From positions 142,001 to 206,000 of the forward strand of contig NZ_JAIRAU010000027.1 in NCBI RefSeq assembly GCF_020073745.1: a DNA stretch of 64,000 nucleotides, written 5' to 3'. The translations under genes and the position numbers were made by a program. Below the pieces are notes generated by a model. That model was not told where the DNA came from and made no database searches. It saw only the letters and a program-made list of their open reading frames with translations. The stretch comes from Nannocystis pusilla. Its GTDB lineage: Bacteria; Myxococcota_A; Polyangia; Nannocystales; Nannocystaceae. How positions within the stretch are numbered: the first letter of the stretch is position 1; each line of letters opens with the position of its first letter. Below are positions 37,754 to 47,012 of this stretch, in pieces.

Positions 37754-39433
37754 GTCGACGACGTTGAGCAGCGCGGGCACGGCCGCCTGGGGGGCCTGGC
37801 CGGGGTTGGTGACCGTGACGTCGCGCAGGCCAGGGGCGGCGTCGCTGTCGACGCTGACGAGCAGCGACAGGGCGTAGCTGGTCGAAGGGTAGGTGTTGCC
37901 GGGGATCGCGTAGGTCACCGGGCGCATGGTGCCGCCGAATACGTGGACCCCGGGGCCGAACGAGATCGTGGGCAGCTGGGGCGGGTCGAGCAGGCCGGTC
38001 ACGACGAGCGTCATCGGCCGCCGCTGGGCGCCGGGCTCGATCTGCGGCGCGATCATGGTGCTGTTGCTGGCGAGGTTCATCGGCTGGCCGACGGGGTTGG
38101 CGATCGGGGTGGCGAGCATGGCCTCGAAGACAGGTGTGTGGAACAGCTGCAGCGCCTGGGCGAACGGCACGGCCGGGCTGCCGGCGCAGGCCTGCGCGGC
38201 CGGTCCGGGCTGCTGCGGCAGGGCCATGGCGGCGATCTGCATGTTGAAGGTCTGGGCGATCTGGGCCGCCCACTGGACCGGGACACCCTCGACCTCGAGG
38301 TCGGAGATCGTGAAGCCGAGCTCGGCCGGGACCTCGAACACGGCGTGGAGGATGAAGTTGCCGGGGAGCTCCCGGCCCTGCGGATCGGTCAGGGTCTCCC
38401 GGCCGCGCTTGACGGTCCAGAACGTGCTGGGGTCGATGCCGCGCGGCGCGGTGATCATCCCGAAATCGGGCTTCTGGATGTAGAGGCCGGGGGGATTGGC
38501 GATCGTCGCGCGAGCGGACGGGACCACGGGGTTGGGCGGGGTGACCGTCTGGTTGACGGCCTGGCCGATGTGCGGATCGGAGTTGCGCCCGATCTGCCCG
38601 TATTGCGCGCAGCAGATCAGGGTCTCCGCGTTGGAGTTTCCGCTGGTGCGCGGGGTGGTGGCGGTCGAGCCGAGGCCGATCTCGGTCTGCAGGGTGTTGG
38701 GCGTGCTGGTCAGATGCATCGCGCCGCCGGCGCTGGCGGTCGAGGCGGTGCCGCGGTTCCACTTGTTGAGCGGGTCGTAGGCGGGCCGGCCGGTCGAGGC
38801 GTCGATCACCGGCGCGCCGCTGACGTCGCGCAGGTACAGGTCCTCGAGCGCGATCTGCGGCTTGTCGAGGGTCTCGCGGTACAGCTCGACGACTCGCTGC
38901 GGGCTGACCATCCACAGCGTGTTCCAGTACTCCGGGTTCTCGCAGGTGAAGTCGATGCGGACGATCTGGTTGTCGGCGTTGCGGGTGATGCTCCACTCGC
39001 AGTACTCGTCCTGCCAGCCGCGCGGGCCGTACGGGCCGTAGGGGATCTTGCTGGTGTCGCTGGGGTCGCACGGGTCGGCCGAGATCCGGCCGAAGGTCAC
39101 GCCGTTGGTGTCGTAGCCGGTATCGGCCAGCGACCACATGTCGGGGTTGGAGATGTTCGGGAAGTAGTATTTGATCCGCCCCGGCACCGGCGACCAGGTG
39201 ATCGAGGCGTACCCGCCCTCACTGGTGTCGGTGGTGGTCGGGTCGAAGTACCAGGTCTGATCGCTCGAATTGGTGGCGGTCCACGGGTTGCCCGTGATGC
39301 CCTGACGCGTGAATCCGCTGAGGTTGGTGTTCCACAGCTGGTTCATGCGACCCTGCAGCTTGCTGTCGCTGAAGTCGACCTGGCAGGCGGGGGTCTGAAA
39401 GGTGGTCCATTGCGTAGACTTTGAGGTGGTCAT
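37730..39433 (-). CDS. Large protein of unknown function, operon partner of the CxxCH lipoprotein
   Basis: 567 residues from ATG at 39433, preceded by AGGAG at normal spacing. There is no signal peptide. Distinct motifs include WYFDPTTTDTSEGGYASITW, RIKYYFPNISNPDMWSLADT, DEYCEWSITRNADNQIVRID, FTCENPEYWNTLWMV and LICCAQYGQIGRNSDPHIGQ. The protein is rich in aromatic residues and beta structure, and composition is normal for a real gene. I do not recognise a named family. The C-terminal part (GNTYPSTSYALSLLVSVDSD, LRDVTVTNPGQAP) looks like an immunoglobulin-like domain. Its stop codon lies within a 14-bp repeat five bases before the lipoprotein start. Enzymatic role cannot be stated. Confidence 0.72.
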   Translation of the reverse strand: MTTSKSTQWTTFQTPACQVDFSDSKLQGRMNQLWNTNLSGFTRQGITGNPWTATNSSDQTWYFDPTTTDTSEGGYASITWSPVPGRIKYYFPNISNPDMWSLADTGYDTNGVTFGRISADPCDPSDTSKIPYGPYGPRGWQDEYCEWSITRNADNQIVRIDFTCENPEYWNTLWMVSPQRVVELYRETLDKPQIALEDLYLRDVSGAPVIDASTGRPAYDPLNKWNRGTASTASAGGAMHLTSTPNTLQTEIGLGSTATTPRTSGNSNAETLICCAQYGQIGRNSDPHIGQAVNQTVTPPNPVVPSARATIANPPGLYIQKPDFGMITAPRGIDPSTFWTVKRGRETLTDPQGRELPGNFILHAVFEVPAELGFTISDLEVEGVPVQWAAQIAQTFNMQIAAMALPQQPGPAAQACAGSPAVPFAQALQLFHTPVFEAMLATPIANPVGQPMNLASNSTMIAPQIEPGAQRRPMTLVVTGLLDPPQLPTISFGPGVHVFGGTMRPVTYAIPGNTYPSTSYALSLLVSVDSDAAPGLRDVTVTNPGQAPQAAVPALLNVVDPVAKDMV

Positions 39434-40122
39434 GGCAGCTCCTGGGCGCGCGCATCCAGCCGCGCGGGTGGCGGGTTTCATCGCAGCAGGTCGCTTCGAG
39501 GGGCGTCGACGCGACAGCCACGAGTCCGTCGCTCACGCACGGCGGGGCCGTGGTGATCGCGGGGTCGATCTCGTCGCTCGCACCATACGCCGAAAGTGAA
39601 TCGTCATGGAGTTAAAAGTGGTTGCGACACGAAATGCACTGAGAGCGAAATCGCCAGGTATGACCGCTTGAACAACCCGTGTGCCGCGACAATCGGCGGT
39701 GAACCAACGATCACGGGAACAACCCCGATCGCCTTTTCTGCGCGATTGTGAACGTTATCGATGTTGCATGATTGGGCGGTGCGCGCTTAACGTCATTCAC
39801 CCGTGACGCCCGGGAACACCGCCGGTTCGGCGGGGGGCCGCGGCGACCGGCGGGCTCACAGGAGATCTCGGAGCAGACCGAGTGGCAGCGCTGCGACCGG
39901 GCATTTCGCCGGTCGCGGCAGTGGGCGAATGCGGTGAGCCGCGGCGATCGATCGCGGCTCGGTGACCGAGCGGAGGACGAGGAGGATTCACCAGACGGTG
40001 GGGAGCGCGTCGATTCGAAGAGACGCGCGTCGGCGCGGTCCAGCACGGCCTGGTGAGCCGAGAGGCGGGTCCCGGGACGGGTAGCGACGGGGCGGGGGCG
40101 ACGTGATACGGTGCTCGGTGGC
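39434..40122. other. Long divergent intergenic region with an AT-richer core
   Basis: No gene is supported. Bases about 39590-39790 are clearly less GC-rich than the rest (for example GGAGTTAAAAGTGGTTGC and GTGAACGTTATCGATGTTGC), as expected for promoters of the two divergent transcription units. No -35/-10 or -24/-12 pair was clear. No 14-bp repeat lies here. Confidence 0.5.
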
Positions 40123-41364
40123 ATGCGTGGTCGCTGCGCCCTCGTTCACCTCCTCGCGCTGGTCTGCGGCTGCAACGGGCGTACGGTCCCGGAGCAGACC
40201 GACGGCGGCGGTACGACGACGACGACGAACACCGGCGCGGACGAGCCGCCGGCGACCACGACGACGGACGCGCCGACGACGAGCAGCGGCGAGGCGCCGA
40301 CGACGGGCGCGCCGCCGGTGCCCGGGACGTGCGGCAACGGGATCGTCGAGCCGGGCGAGGTGTGCCTGGGGACGCCGGTGCAGATCGACGCGACGCCGGT
40401 CGAACGCGTGTCGACGGCGGACCTCGACGGCGACGGCCGCAGCGACGTGCTGACCGGGGCGGGCGTGTGGCTGCAGCGCGAGGGCGGGCTCGAGGCCGGG
40501 ACGGTGCCGGCGATCGGCCCGGCGTTCAAGGTCGGCGACTTCGACGGCGACGGCCACGGCGACCTCGTCGCTCACGACGGCGAGGCGCGCACGCTGGCGC
40601 TGAGCCGGGGCGACGGGATGGGTGGGTTCGCGGCGCCGATCGTCACGGTGGTGTCGAAGCTGAACGGGATCTTCGTGGTGGACGTCGACGCCGACGGCCG
40701 CGACGAGATCGTCGGCCAGGCGCCGGAGCTCGACGCGCTGCGCACGTACGCGGCGGGAGACGACGGTCTGTTCGTGCCGCTGGCGATCCAGCCGATGTCG
40801 GCCTGGAATGGGGTGCGAGGCGACGGCGACGCCGACGGCGACGGCTTCGCCGACCTCCTCGTCGGCGAGTCCCAGGAGACCAGGATCTGGTGGGGCCAGG
40901 GCGACGGCAGCTTCGTCGCGGCGGAGGAGCCGCTGCCGTCGCAGATGTACTTCAAGCTCGCGGACCTCGAGGGCGACGGCACCGACGAGCTGCTGTTCGC
41001 GTTCGCCGATGTGTGGTGGGACTTCGCGACGTACTCCGCGGGCGCGCTGTGGCTGGCCGGCGCGCAGGCCGAGTGGCCGCGGGCGGAGGTGGCGCTCGAA
41101 GACTTCGCGGTCGAATTCCTGGCCGGCGACATGAGCAACGACGGGCTCGGCGACGTGATCGTCGCCCACCTCGGCGGGCCCGAGGAGCCTGTCCTCGAGG
41201 TCCTGTGCAGCGCGCCCGGGCGGGTGTTGAGCCGGTGCGCGACGCTGGCGCTCGACGTGACACCCGCGGCGCTGGCGGCGCTGGACGTGAACGCCGACGG
41301 GGCGCTCGACGTGGTGCTCGCGGCCGGCGAGGCCGGGCTGTGGGTCGTGCCCGCCGAGCCCTGA
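40123..41364 (+). CDS. FG-GAP/VCBS-repeat lipoprotein
   Basis: 413 residues from ATG at 40123. The signal peptide has lipobox LALVCGC and is followed by a Thr-rich linker (TTTTTNTGADEPPATTTT). CGNGIVEPGEVC is a disulphide motif common in myxobacterial surface proteins. The body has FG-GAP/VCBS-like repeats with calcium-binding DxDGDG loops: ADLDGDGRSD, GDFDGDGHGD, VDVDADGRDE, GDADGDGFAD and LDVNADGALD. These form a beta-propeller. It is probably a surface binding protein needing Ca2+. Ligand unknown. Confidence 0.85.
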   Translation: MRGRCALVHLLALVCGCNGRTVPEQTDGGGTTTTTNTGADEPPATTTTDAPTTSSGEAPTTGAPPVPGTCGNGIVEPGEVCLGTPVQIDATPVERVSTADLDGDGRSDVLTGAGVWLQREGGLEAGTVPAIGPAFKVGDFDGDGHGDLVAHDGEARTLALSRGDGMGGFAAPIVTVVSKLNGIFVVDVDADGRDEIVGQAPELDALRTYAAGDDGLFVPLAIQPMSAWNGVRGDGDADGDGFADLLVGESQETRIWWGQGDGSFVAAEEPLPSQMYFKLADLEGDGTDELLFAFADVWWDFATYSAGALWLAGAQAEWPRAEVALEDFAVEFLAGDMSNDGLGDVIVAHLGGPEEPVLEVLCSAPGRVLSRCATLALDVTPAALAALDVNADGALDVVLAAGEAGLWVVPAEP

Positions 41365-41373
41365 GGGGCCCGT

Positions 41374-41443
41374 TATGCACGTTCAGACATGTCGATGAAG
41401 ACATGTCATCGTAGACATGGCGGGAAGGACATGGCTCATCGTG
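41374..41443. repeat. 14-bp tandem array between convergent genes (5 units)
   Basis: Units start at 41374 (TATG), 41388, 41402, 41416 and 41430 (all CATG). The array fills the gap between stops at 41364 and 41436. A related unit occurs at 41475 inside the STAS gene. Confidence 0.9.
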
Positions 41444-41768
41444 CGCCCGCGAGCGCGTGGTCGACGGTTTGATAACATGTCACTTCGGACAGGTCGAGGC
41501 CGGCGCCGACGATCGCGCGGGCGAGGTCGGGGCGGACGCCGCTGAGCGCGGCGGTGACGCCTTGCAGGCGCAGCACGCGGACGATCCGGAGCACGCCGGC
41601 GGCCTCGTCGGCGTCGGCCGCCGCGGCGCCGGTGAGGTCGAGGACGACGCGGTCGACGCGAGCGCGGCCGGTGTGGGCGAGCACGGCCGCGAGGGCGATG
41701 TCGACGCGCTCGCGGTCGAGGGCGCCGATCAGCGGCAGGGCGAGCACGCGGGCGCCGACGCGGATCAC
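41436..41768 (-). CDS. STAS-domain protein (RsbS/anti-anti-sigma-like)
   Basis: 110 residues, a single STAS domain: VIRVGARVLALPLIGALDRE, VDRVVLDLTGAAAADADEAA and VTAALSGVRPDLARAIVGAG. STAS domains bind partner kinases or scaffolds. The position usually carrying a phosphorylatable Ser/Thr after DLTG is Ala/Asp-rich here, so classical control by phosphorylation is doubtful. The GTG start overlaps the stop of the PAS gene (GTGA), so translation is coupled, and the two proteins together equal one PAS-STAS protein like that at 55.2 kb. A 14-bp repeat encodes part of the C-terminal end. Confidence 0.78.
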   Translation of the reverse strand: MIRVGARVLALPLIGALDRERVDIALAAVLAHTGRARVDRVVLDLTGAAAADADEAAGVLRIVRVLRLQGVTAALSGVRPDLARAIVGAGLDLSEVTCYQTVDHALAGAR

Positions 41769-42562
41769 CGGCGCAGCTCGTCGGCCTGGGCGGCGAGCTG
41801 CTGGCGGTTGCGCTCGAGCTCGGCGAGGTGGGCGCGGCGCTCGTTGATGTCGGTCTGGGTGACGAGCAGCGCCGGGGCGCCGGTGATCGGGTCGAGGCTG
41901 CGGCGAACGGCGGTGTCGTACCAGCGCTCGCCGTCGCGGGTGCGCACGGCGACGTCGAGGCGCAGCGTGCCGGCGTCGAGGCGAAGCCGGACGTCGCGAG
42001 CCTGGGCGGGGTCGGCGAAGCTGGCGGCGAAGGCGTCGCCGGGGCCGCTGTCGCCGAGCACGCGCACGGCGGCAGGGTTGCGCATCAGCGTCTCGCCCGC
42101 CTCGGTGTAGAGGGAGACGAGCTCGCCGAGGTAGCGCAGGGCCTCGATGCCGCGGCGATCGTAGAGATCGGCCTCGCCCTCGCCGAGCACGCGGGCCTCG
42201 ACCAGCATGGCGAGGCGGCCCGGGTCGCCGCGACGCTCGGCGATCCGGATGCCCTGCTGGCGACACTCGGCGACGAACGGTCTGGCGTGATCGGGGTAGA
42301 GGGTCCAGCGATCGACGGCCCGCTCGCCGCGCTCGAAGCGGCGCCGCAGGGCGTCGAGGCGGGCCAGCGAGGTCTCCGACGGGCGCGGACCCGCGGCGCT
42401 GTCGGCGAGCAGCCGCTCGCGGTCGAGGGCGCCCCACATCGGCACGCAGGCGAGGTTGGCCCACCATTGATGGCCGCGATCGAGATCGACGATCCACACC
42501 GGAGTGCTCAGGACGTCGAAGACGACGAGGTCCTCGGGGACGTAGACGGGGTGGTCGGCCAT
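41765..42562 (-). CDS. PAS-domain sensor protein coupled to a STAS gene
   Basis: 265 residues. The N-terminal PAS-like domain begins VVFDVLSTPVWIVDLDRGHQ and WANLACVPMWGALDRERLL. A second PAS-like segment (RTRDGERWYDTAVRRSLDPI, LLVTQTDINERRAHLAELER) ends in a coiled coil. No kinase or cyclase domain follows. Its stop overlaps the STAS gene start by four bases (GTGA), suggesting one signalling unit. The ligand is unknown. Confidence 0.78.
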   Translation of the reverse strand: MADHPVYVPEDLVVFDVLSTPVWIVDLDRGHQWWANLACVPMWGALDRERLLADSAAGPRPSETSLARLDALRRRFERGERAVDRWTLYPDHARPFVAECRQQGIRIAERRGDPGRLAMLVEARVLGEGEADLYDRRGIEALRYLGELVSLYTEAGETLMRNPAAVRVLGDSGPGDAFAASFADPAQARDVRLRLDAGTLRLDVAVRTRDGERWYDTAVRRSLDPITGAPALLVTQTDINERRAHLAELERNRQQLAAQADELRR

Positions 42563-42755
42563 GCGGCGACGTGAGGCTAGCGTGTCCCTGCTTCGCTGCG
42601 GGCGGACGTCGGCGACGCCGGAGCGGCGCGGGGACGCGCCCGCCCGGACGCGGCGCGGCCCCGGAACGACCAGGCTCCAGGATGGACCCGCGAGACGCTG
42701 CGGCGCTTCGGGGGGTGAGCGCGAGCGGTCCGCGCCCGCTCGCGCAGAGGAAGGA

Positions 42756-44348
42756 TCAATCGCGGCGACGGCGGCGGGCGAGGGCGCCGAGGGCCAGCAG
42801 GGCCAGCGTCGAGGCCGGGGCGCCGGCGTCGCTGCTGCACGCGCAGCCGCCCGCGTCGCCGGCGTCGGCGCCGGCGGTGCCACCGGCGGTGTTGCCGGCG
42901 GTGTTGCCCGGGTCGGTCGAGGTCGTGCCGGTGCTCGAGTCGCCGTCCGAGCCGGTGGTCGGCTCGGGGTCGCCGTCGCTGGTGGTCGGCGCGGGGCCGC
43001 CGGTCGGATCGCCGCCGGTGGTCTCGTCAAGCTGGCACTCGGGGTCGAGGCTGTCGGGCCAGCACTGGCGATCGTCGAGCTGGTAGACCTCGGGGCCGGG
43101 GCCCTTCACCAGCAGCGGGGCGTCCCACACCGGGGTGCCGATCGGCAGGGCGTAGACCTCGGCGGCCGGGAGCGTGACGACGGTGCCGAGGTCGAAGCCC
43201 CAATTGGCGGCGACCTCGGGGTTCGGGATGTGGCGACGGCCGGGGCCGTCCTTGAGCCAGACCTCGGGGGTGCCGTCGTCGGCGCGGATCATCTGCGGCG
43301 CGGGGTCGATGGCGTCCCACTGGGGGATGGCGAGCAGGGCGGGCTCGTCGACGTTGACGAGCTGCCAGAACAGGTCGAACTTCCACGCGGTGAGGACGTC
43401 GGGGTTGGTGACGTGCCGGCGCACGCCGGGCAGCTCGGGCGGAGGGCAGGTGAAGGCGAGCGGGCTCTGGGCCAGCTGCGGGTTGTTCTGGCCCTCGATG
43501 TCGATGCCGTAGACGTGGACCGGGTGGCTGGCGTTGTCGCGCAGGCTGTTGGGGATCCCGAGCGAGTAGCCGTGGGCGCACGAGCCGATGACCATGCACA
43601 GATCGTCGCGATGCTGGTTGGCGGTGACGGGCTTGCCGACGGCGTTGGGGTCGCCGGCGGGGCCGTTGAAGTAGACGTGGACGTCGATCGCGGCGTCGGG
43701 CGCGTCGGGGTCCTGGGCCCAGCCCCACACCCGGTCGCAATCGACGGTGTCGAGGTAGCCCTGCGGCGGCAGGCTGATGTCGCAGATCCCGCCGCCCGGG
43801 CCGCCGCCCCACCACTCCCAGTGCCACGGCTCGCCCTGGACGGTCTCGGTGAACCCGTAGGCGCCGCCGTTGGCCGCCAGCCAATTGTACACACCGGGCG
43901 TGGCGGTGTTGATGTCGAGGGCGTGGCCGCTCTGGTGATTCGAATAGCCGGGCGAGGCCGCCTGGTTGCAATTGTTGCAGTTGCAGGTCTGATAGCACAT
44001 CCAGAAGTACTCCTGCTCCTGCATGGTGCGGAAGCCGCTGTTGATGTGCATGTCGACGCCGGCGGCGGCCGCCGCCTCGCGCATGACCCAGTAGGCGTTG
44101 GCGGTGCTCTTCTCGACCGGGAGCCCGTCGATGTGGACGACGGTGATCTCGAACGGGTTGCCGCTCATGTAGCCGGTGTCCTTGCTCTCGCCGCAATCGA
44201 CCGGCGCGGGGTGCTCGCCGACGTCCGGCGGGATTGCGAGCTCGCAGACGTCGGCGGGCAGGTCGTGCGGCCCGTCGCCGCGGGCGGCGGTGGAGGCGAG
44301 GGACAGCGCGGCGAGGACCGCGAGGCGAAGGCTGGGCGCGAGCGGCAT
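42756..44348 (-). CDS. M15-family D-Ala-D-Ala carboxypeptidase-like protein with MYXO-CTERM tail
   Basis: 530 residues. The signal peptide ends near ASTAARG. The peptidase domain (about 60-200) has the M15B set: SGFRTMQEQ (substrate Arg), SNHQSGHALDI (zinc His and Asp) and EPWHWEW (catalytic Glu and zinc His), as in VanY-type enzymes that trim peptidoglycan stems. Middle parts (DRVWGWAQDPDAPDAAIDVHVYFNG, RHVTNPDVLTAWKFDLFW) look like added beta domains. A Thr/Gly/Asp linker precedes GGCACSSDAG, a hydrophobic stretch and RRRRRD, a MYXO-CTERM-type signal. Probably surface or envelope located. Confidence 0.86.
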   Translation of the reverse strand: MPLAPSLRLAVLAALSLASTAARGDGPHDLPADVCELAIPPDVGEHPAPVDCGESKDTGYMSGNPFEITVVHIDGLPVEKSTANAYWVMREAAAAAGVDMHINSGFRTMQEQEYFWMCYQTCNCNNCNQAASPGYSNHQSGHALDINTATPGVYNWLAANGGAYGFTETVQGEPWHWEWWGGGPGGGICDISLPPQGYLDTVDCDRVWGWAQDPDAPDAAIDVHVYFNGPAGDPNAVGKPVTANQHRDDLCMVIGSCAHGYSLGIPNSLRDNASHPVHVYGIDIEGQNNPQLAQSPLAFTCPPPELPGVRRHVTNPDVLTAWKFDLFWQLVNVDEPALLAIPQWDAIDPAPQMIRADDGTPEVWLKDGPGRRHIPNPEVAANWGFDLGTVVTLPAAEVYALPIGTPVWDAPLLVKGPGPEVYQLDDRQCWPDSLDPECQLDETTGGDPTGGPAPTTSDGDPEPTTGSDGDSSTGTTSTDPGNTAGNTAGGTAGADAGDAGGCACSSDAGAPASTLALLALGALARRRRRD

Positions 44349-44764
44349 GGACGCCCACGGTATCACGGGGACGGGCGGGAACCGCAACCCGTGATACCGG
44401 GGGCTGGAGACCCCTTCTGCATTCGGGGGATGACGGGGGCGAAATGTGGCGACAGCGGCGGCCTGGCATGATATGTCTTTTGAGACATATCATGAGACTG
44501 CGAGAGGGTCGTCACGGCCGTCGATCGGGGTGGTGAGGCCGGCGATCGGCGCGACGAGCGAGGCGGCGAGCAGCCATGAATTCATGGCGAGGAGATGGAG
44601 GCGGTGTCACGATCGATCGCGGTCGCCCGGATCTGCGCGCACGCGGGCGCGGCGCAGGCAGGATCGCGGAGGTCGGGGCGAGCGGGTCGCGCGCGACCGG
44701 CGGGGCGTCGAGGTCGCGCTCGCGCGCTCATGCGCGGGTGCTCCGTGTCATACTCGGGGCCACG
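44349..44764. other. Divergent intergenic region with a perfect hairpin
   Basis: No gene is supported. The main feature is the 12-bp-stem hairpin at 44467-44494. Confidence 0.55.
44467..44494. repeat. Perfect inverted repeat, 12-bp arms and 4-base loop
   Basis: CATGATATGTCT (44467-44478), loop TTTG and AGACATATCATG (44483-44494) are perfect complements. The core is an AT-rich form of the 14-bp palindrome (ATGTC-N6-GACAT), extended outward. It lies between divergent genes, so here it could be an operator rather than a terminator. Confidence 0.85.
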
Positions 44765-46666
44765 ATGCGCAGGATCCATAGGCTTTCCATCGTGACCCTC
44801 GTCGCCGGAGCGGTGGCCGCGTGCGCCGGCGGAGAGGGCTCCGACAGCCGTGACGGCAGCGCCACGCAGGTGAACCCGGGGACGCAGGCGACGACCGACA
44901 CGACGGGGATGTCGACCGTGACGCCGACGGGCACGGAGACGGCGGCCGGCAGCGAGACGGAGGGCGGGAGCGCGTCGGCGACGATGGGGACGACCGAGGC
45001 GGTGCCGACGACGGGGCCGACGCCGGACTCGACGACGGGCGAGCCGACCACGGGGGAGCCGTGCGGCGTGCCGCTCGAGTGCTCGGCCGACCTCAAGGGC
45101 CTCGAGTGCGAGGGGCAGCCGGTGTCGATGTGCGAGGACGGCGCGTACTGCATCGACGGCGCGTGCGCGCCGCTGTCGCCGTGCGAGGCGGCGGCGCTGC
45201 TGCAGGGCAGCGAGGGCTGCGAGTTCTGGGCGGTGAAGACGCAGACGACCAAGACGGGCGGGTGCTTCGCGGCCTTCGTCGCCAACACGTGGGACGAGCC
45301 GGTGCACATCGAGGTCGAGTACGACGGGCAGAGCCTCGACGTGGCCGGGTTCACGCGGATCCCCGAGGGCCAGGGCGACAACATCGGCTACGCGCCGTAC
45401 GACCCGGTGGCCGGTCTGCCGGTCGGACAGGTCGCGCTCGTGTTCCTGTCCCGAGGGCCAGGTGACAACCCGGACTGCCCGGCGCCCGCGGGCGTGGCGA
45501 GCGAGACCGAGGTGGCCGGGACCGGGCGCGGGATGGCGTTCCGGATCGCGACCGACCGGCCGGTCGCGGCCTATCAAATGCTGCCGTACGGCGGCGGCTC
45601 GGTGGCGATCACGTCGGCGACGCTGATGCTGCCGACGAGCGTGTGGGACACCAACTACGTGGTCGTCAACGCCTATGCCCAGAGCGTGGCGGTGCCGGCG
45701 GCGCGGCCGCTGTGGGCGGTCGTGGCCGGCGAGGACGGGACCGAGGTGACCATCGATCCGAAGGTGGCGATCGACGGCGGCCCGGGGGTGGCCGCGGGCG
45801 CGGCAGGGGTGCCGATCAAGTACAACCTGGCCCGCGGCGAGACGATCCAGTTCGCGCAGTCGGCCGAGCTGACGGGCTCGCCGCTGCAGGCCAACAAGCC
45901 GGTGGGGGTGTTCGGCGGGGCGAGCTGCTTCAACGTGCCGGTGAACGCGTCGTACTGCGACGGGGCGCACCAGCAGATCCCGCCGATCAAGGCGCTCGGC
46001 AGCGCGTACGTGGCGGTCCGCTACAAGAACCGGGTCGACGGGATGGGCGAGGAGACGCCGCCGTGGCGGCTGGTCGGCACGGTCGACGGCACCTCGCTGT
46101 CGTGGCAGCCGGCCAAGCCGGCCGGGGCGCCCGACACCTTGTCTTTCGGACAGGTGGCTGAATTCACGGCGGCGGGGCCGTTCACGGTGCGCAGCCAGGA
46201 CAGCGCGCACCCGTTCTACCTGGCCGGCTACATGACGGGCGGGCAGCTGCACGACAACCGCGGCGACCCCGAGTGGGTCAACGTGATCCCGTCGGAGCAG
46301 TACCTCGATCGCTACATCTTCTTCACCGACCCGACGTACTCGGAGACCAGCCTGGTGGTGGTGCGGCGCAAGCAGGACGGCGCCTACGCCGACGTGACGC
46401 TCGGCTGCGCCGGCAAGCTCGACGGCTGGGCGATGGTCGACGACGAGCACGAGTACACCCGCGTCGACCTGGTGACCGGCGACTTCGAAGACGTCGGCAA
46501 CTGCTCGAACGGGCGCCACGAGATCGCGAGCACGGGGCCGATCGGGGTCACGGTGTGGGGCTGGGGCTCGAAGGATTCGGCGTTCTACACGCTGAACGTG
46601 TCGTACGCGTACCCGGCGGGCGCGGCGATCCGGCCGATCAACGACGTGATGATCATTCCCCAGTGA
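44765..46666 (+). CDS. IgGFc-binding-domain lipoprotein
   Basis: 633 residues from ATG at 44765. The signal peptide has lipobox GAVAACAG, followed by a Thr-rich linker of about 75 residues. A small Cys cluster (CGVPLECSADLKGLECEGQP, CEDGAYCIDGAC) is present. The body matches the IgGFc-binding N-terminal family: CEFWAVKTQTTKTGGCFAAF, VAAYQMLPYGGGSVAITSAT, PVGVFGGASCFNVPVNASYC and GPIGVTVWGWGSKDSAFYT. Such proteins are common at myxobacterial surfaces and probably mediate adhesion; binding to IgG is a family name only. Degenerate 14-bp repeats occur at about 45425-45475 and 46140. Confidence 0.86.
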   Translation: MRRIHRLSIVTLVAGAVAACAGGEGSDSRDGSATQVNPGTQATTDTTGMSTVTPTGTETAAGSETEGGSASATMGTTEAVPTTGPTPDSTTGEPTTGEPCGVPLECSADLKGLECEGQPVSMCEDGAYCIDGACAPLSPCEAAALLQGSEGCEFWAVKTQTTKTGGCFAAFVANTWDEPVHIEVEYDGQSLDVAGFTRIPEGQGDNIGYAPYDPVAGLPVGQVALVFLSRGPGDNPDCPAPAGVASETEVAGTGRGMAFRIATDRPVAAYQMLPYGGGSVAITSATLMLPTSVWDTNYVVVNAYAQSVAVPAARPLWAVVAGEDGTEVTIDPKVAIDGGPGVAAGAAGVPIKYNLARGETIQFAQSAELTGSPLQANKPVGVFGGASCFNVPVNASYCDGAHQQIPPIKALGSAYVAVRYKNRVDGMGEETPPWRLVGTVDGTSLSWQPAKPAGAPDTLSFGQVAEFTAAGPFTVRSQDSAHPFYLAGYMTGGQLHDNRGDPEWVNVIPSEQYLDRYIFFTDPTYSETSLVVVRRKQDGAYADVTLGCAGKLDGWAMVDDEHEYTRVDLVTGDFEDVGNCSNGRHEIASTGPIGVTVWGWGSKDSAFYTLNVSYAYPAGAAIRPINDVMIIPQ

Positions 46667-47012
46667 GCGGCTGCGGCCGCGGGCGGGCGAATGAACCCGA
46701 GTTCCGGCGTATGCAGTGACCCTCTCCGTGCGAGCGAGATCGGCGAGGGGCGGGAGCGTCGGTGCGATGTGGGGTCGACGAAACACGTTCTACGCGCGCG
46801 ATGATTCGAACATGCCGGAGCCAGCTCGGGGCGCCGGCGTCGGCGATGGCCGACTGGAGGTCCTTGCTGGCGAGGCGGGGCTGGCGGCCGGTCATGGCGG
46901 GCCGAGGCCGCCGGCGCGATCGGCCGATCGCACCGGTGTGTGTGGCTCGCACCGGCGAAGGGGCGTCGGCCGGCGCCGCTGTCGCGTGCTGTGCAGGCGG
47001 GAAAAAGGCGCT
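46667..47012. other. Intergenic region, no feature
   Basis: No gene, repeat or promoter is clear. Short frames here are Arg-rich noise. Confidence 0.5.

Noticed and set aside
39434..40122. Specific promoter or attachment site in the AT-richer region
   Set aside because: No convincing -35/-10 or -24/-12 pair and no tRNA or repeat boundary was visible.
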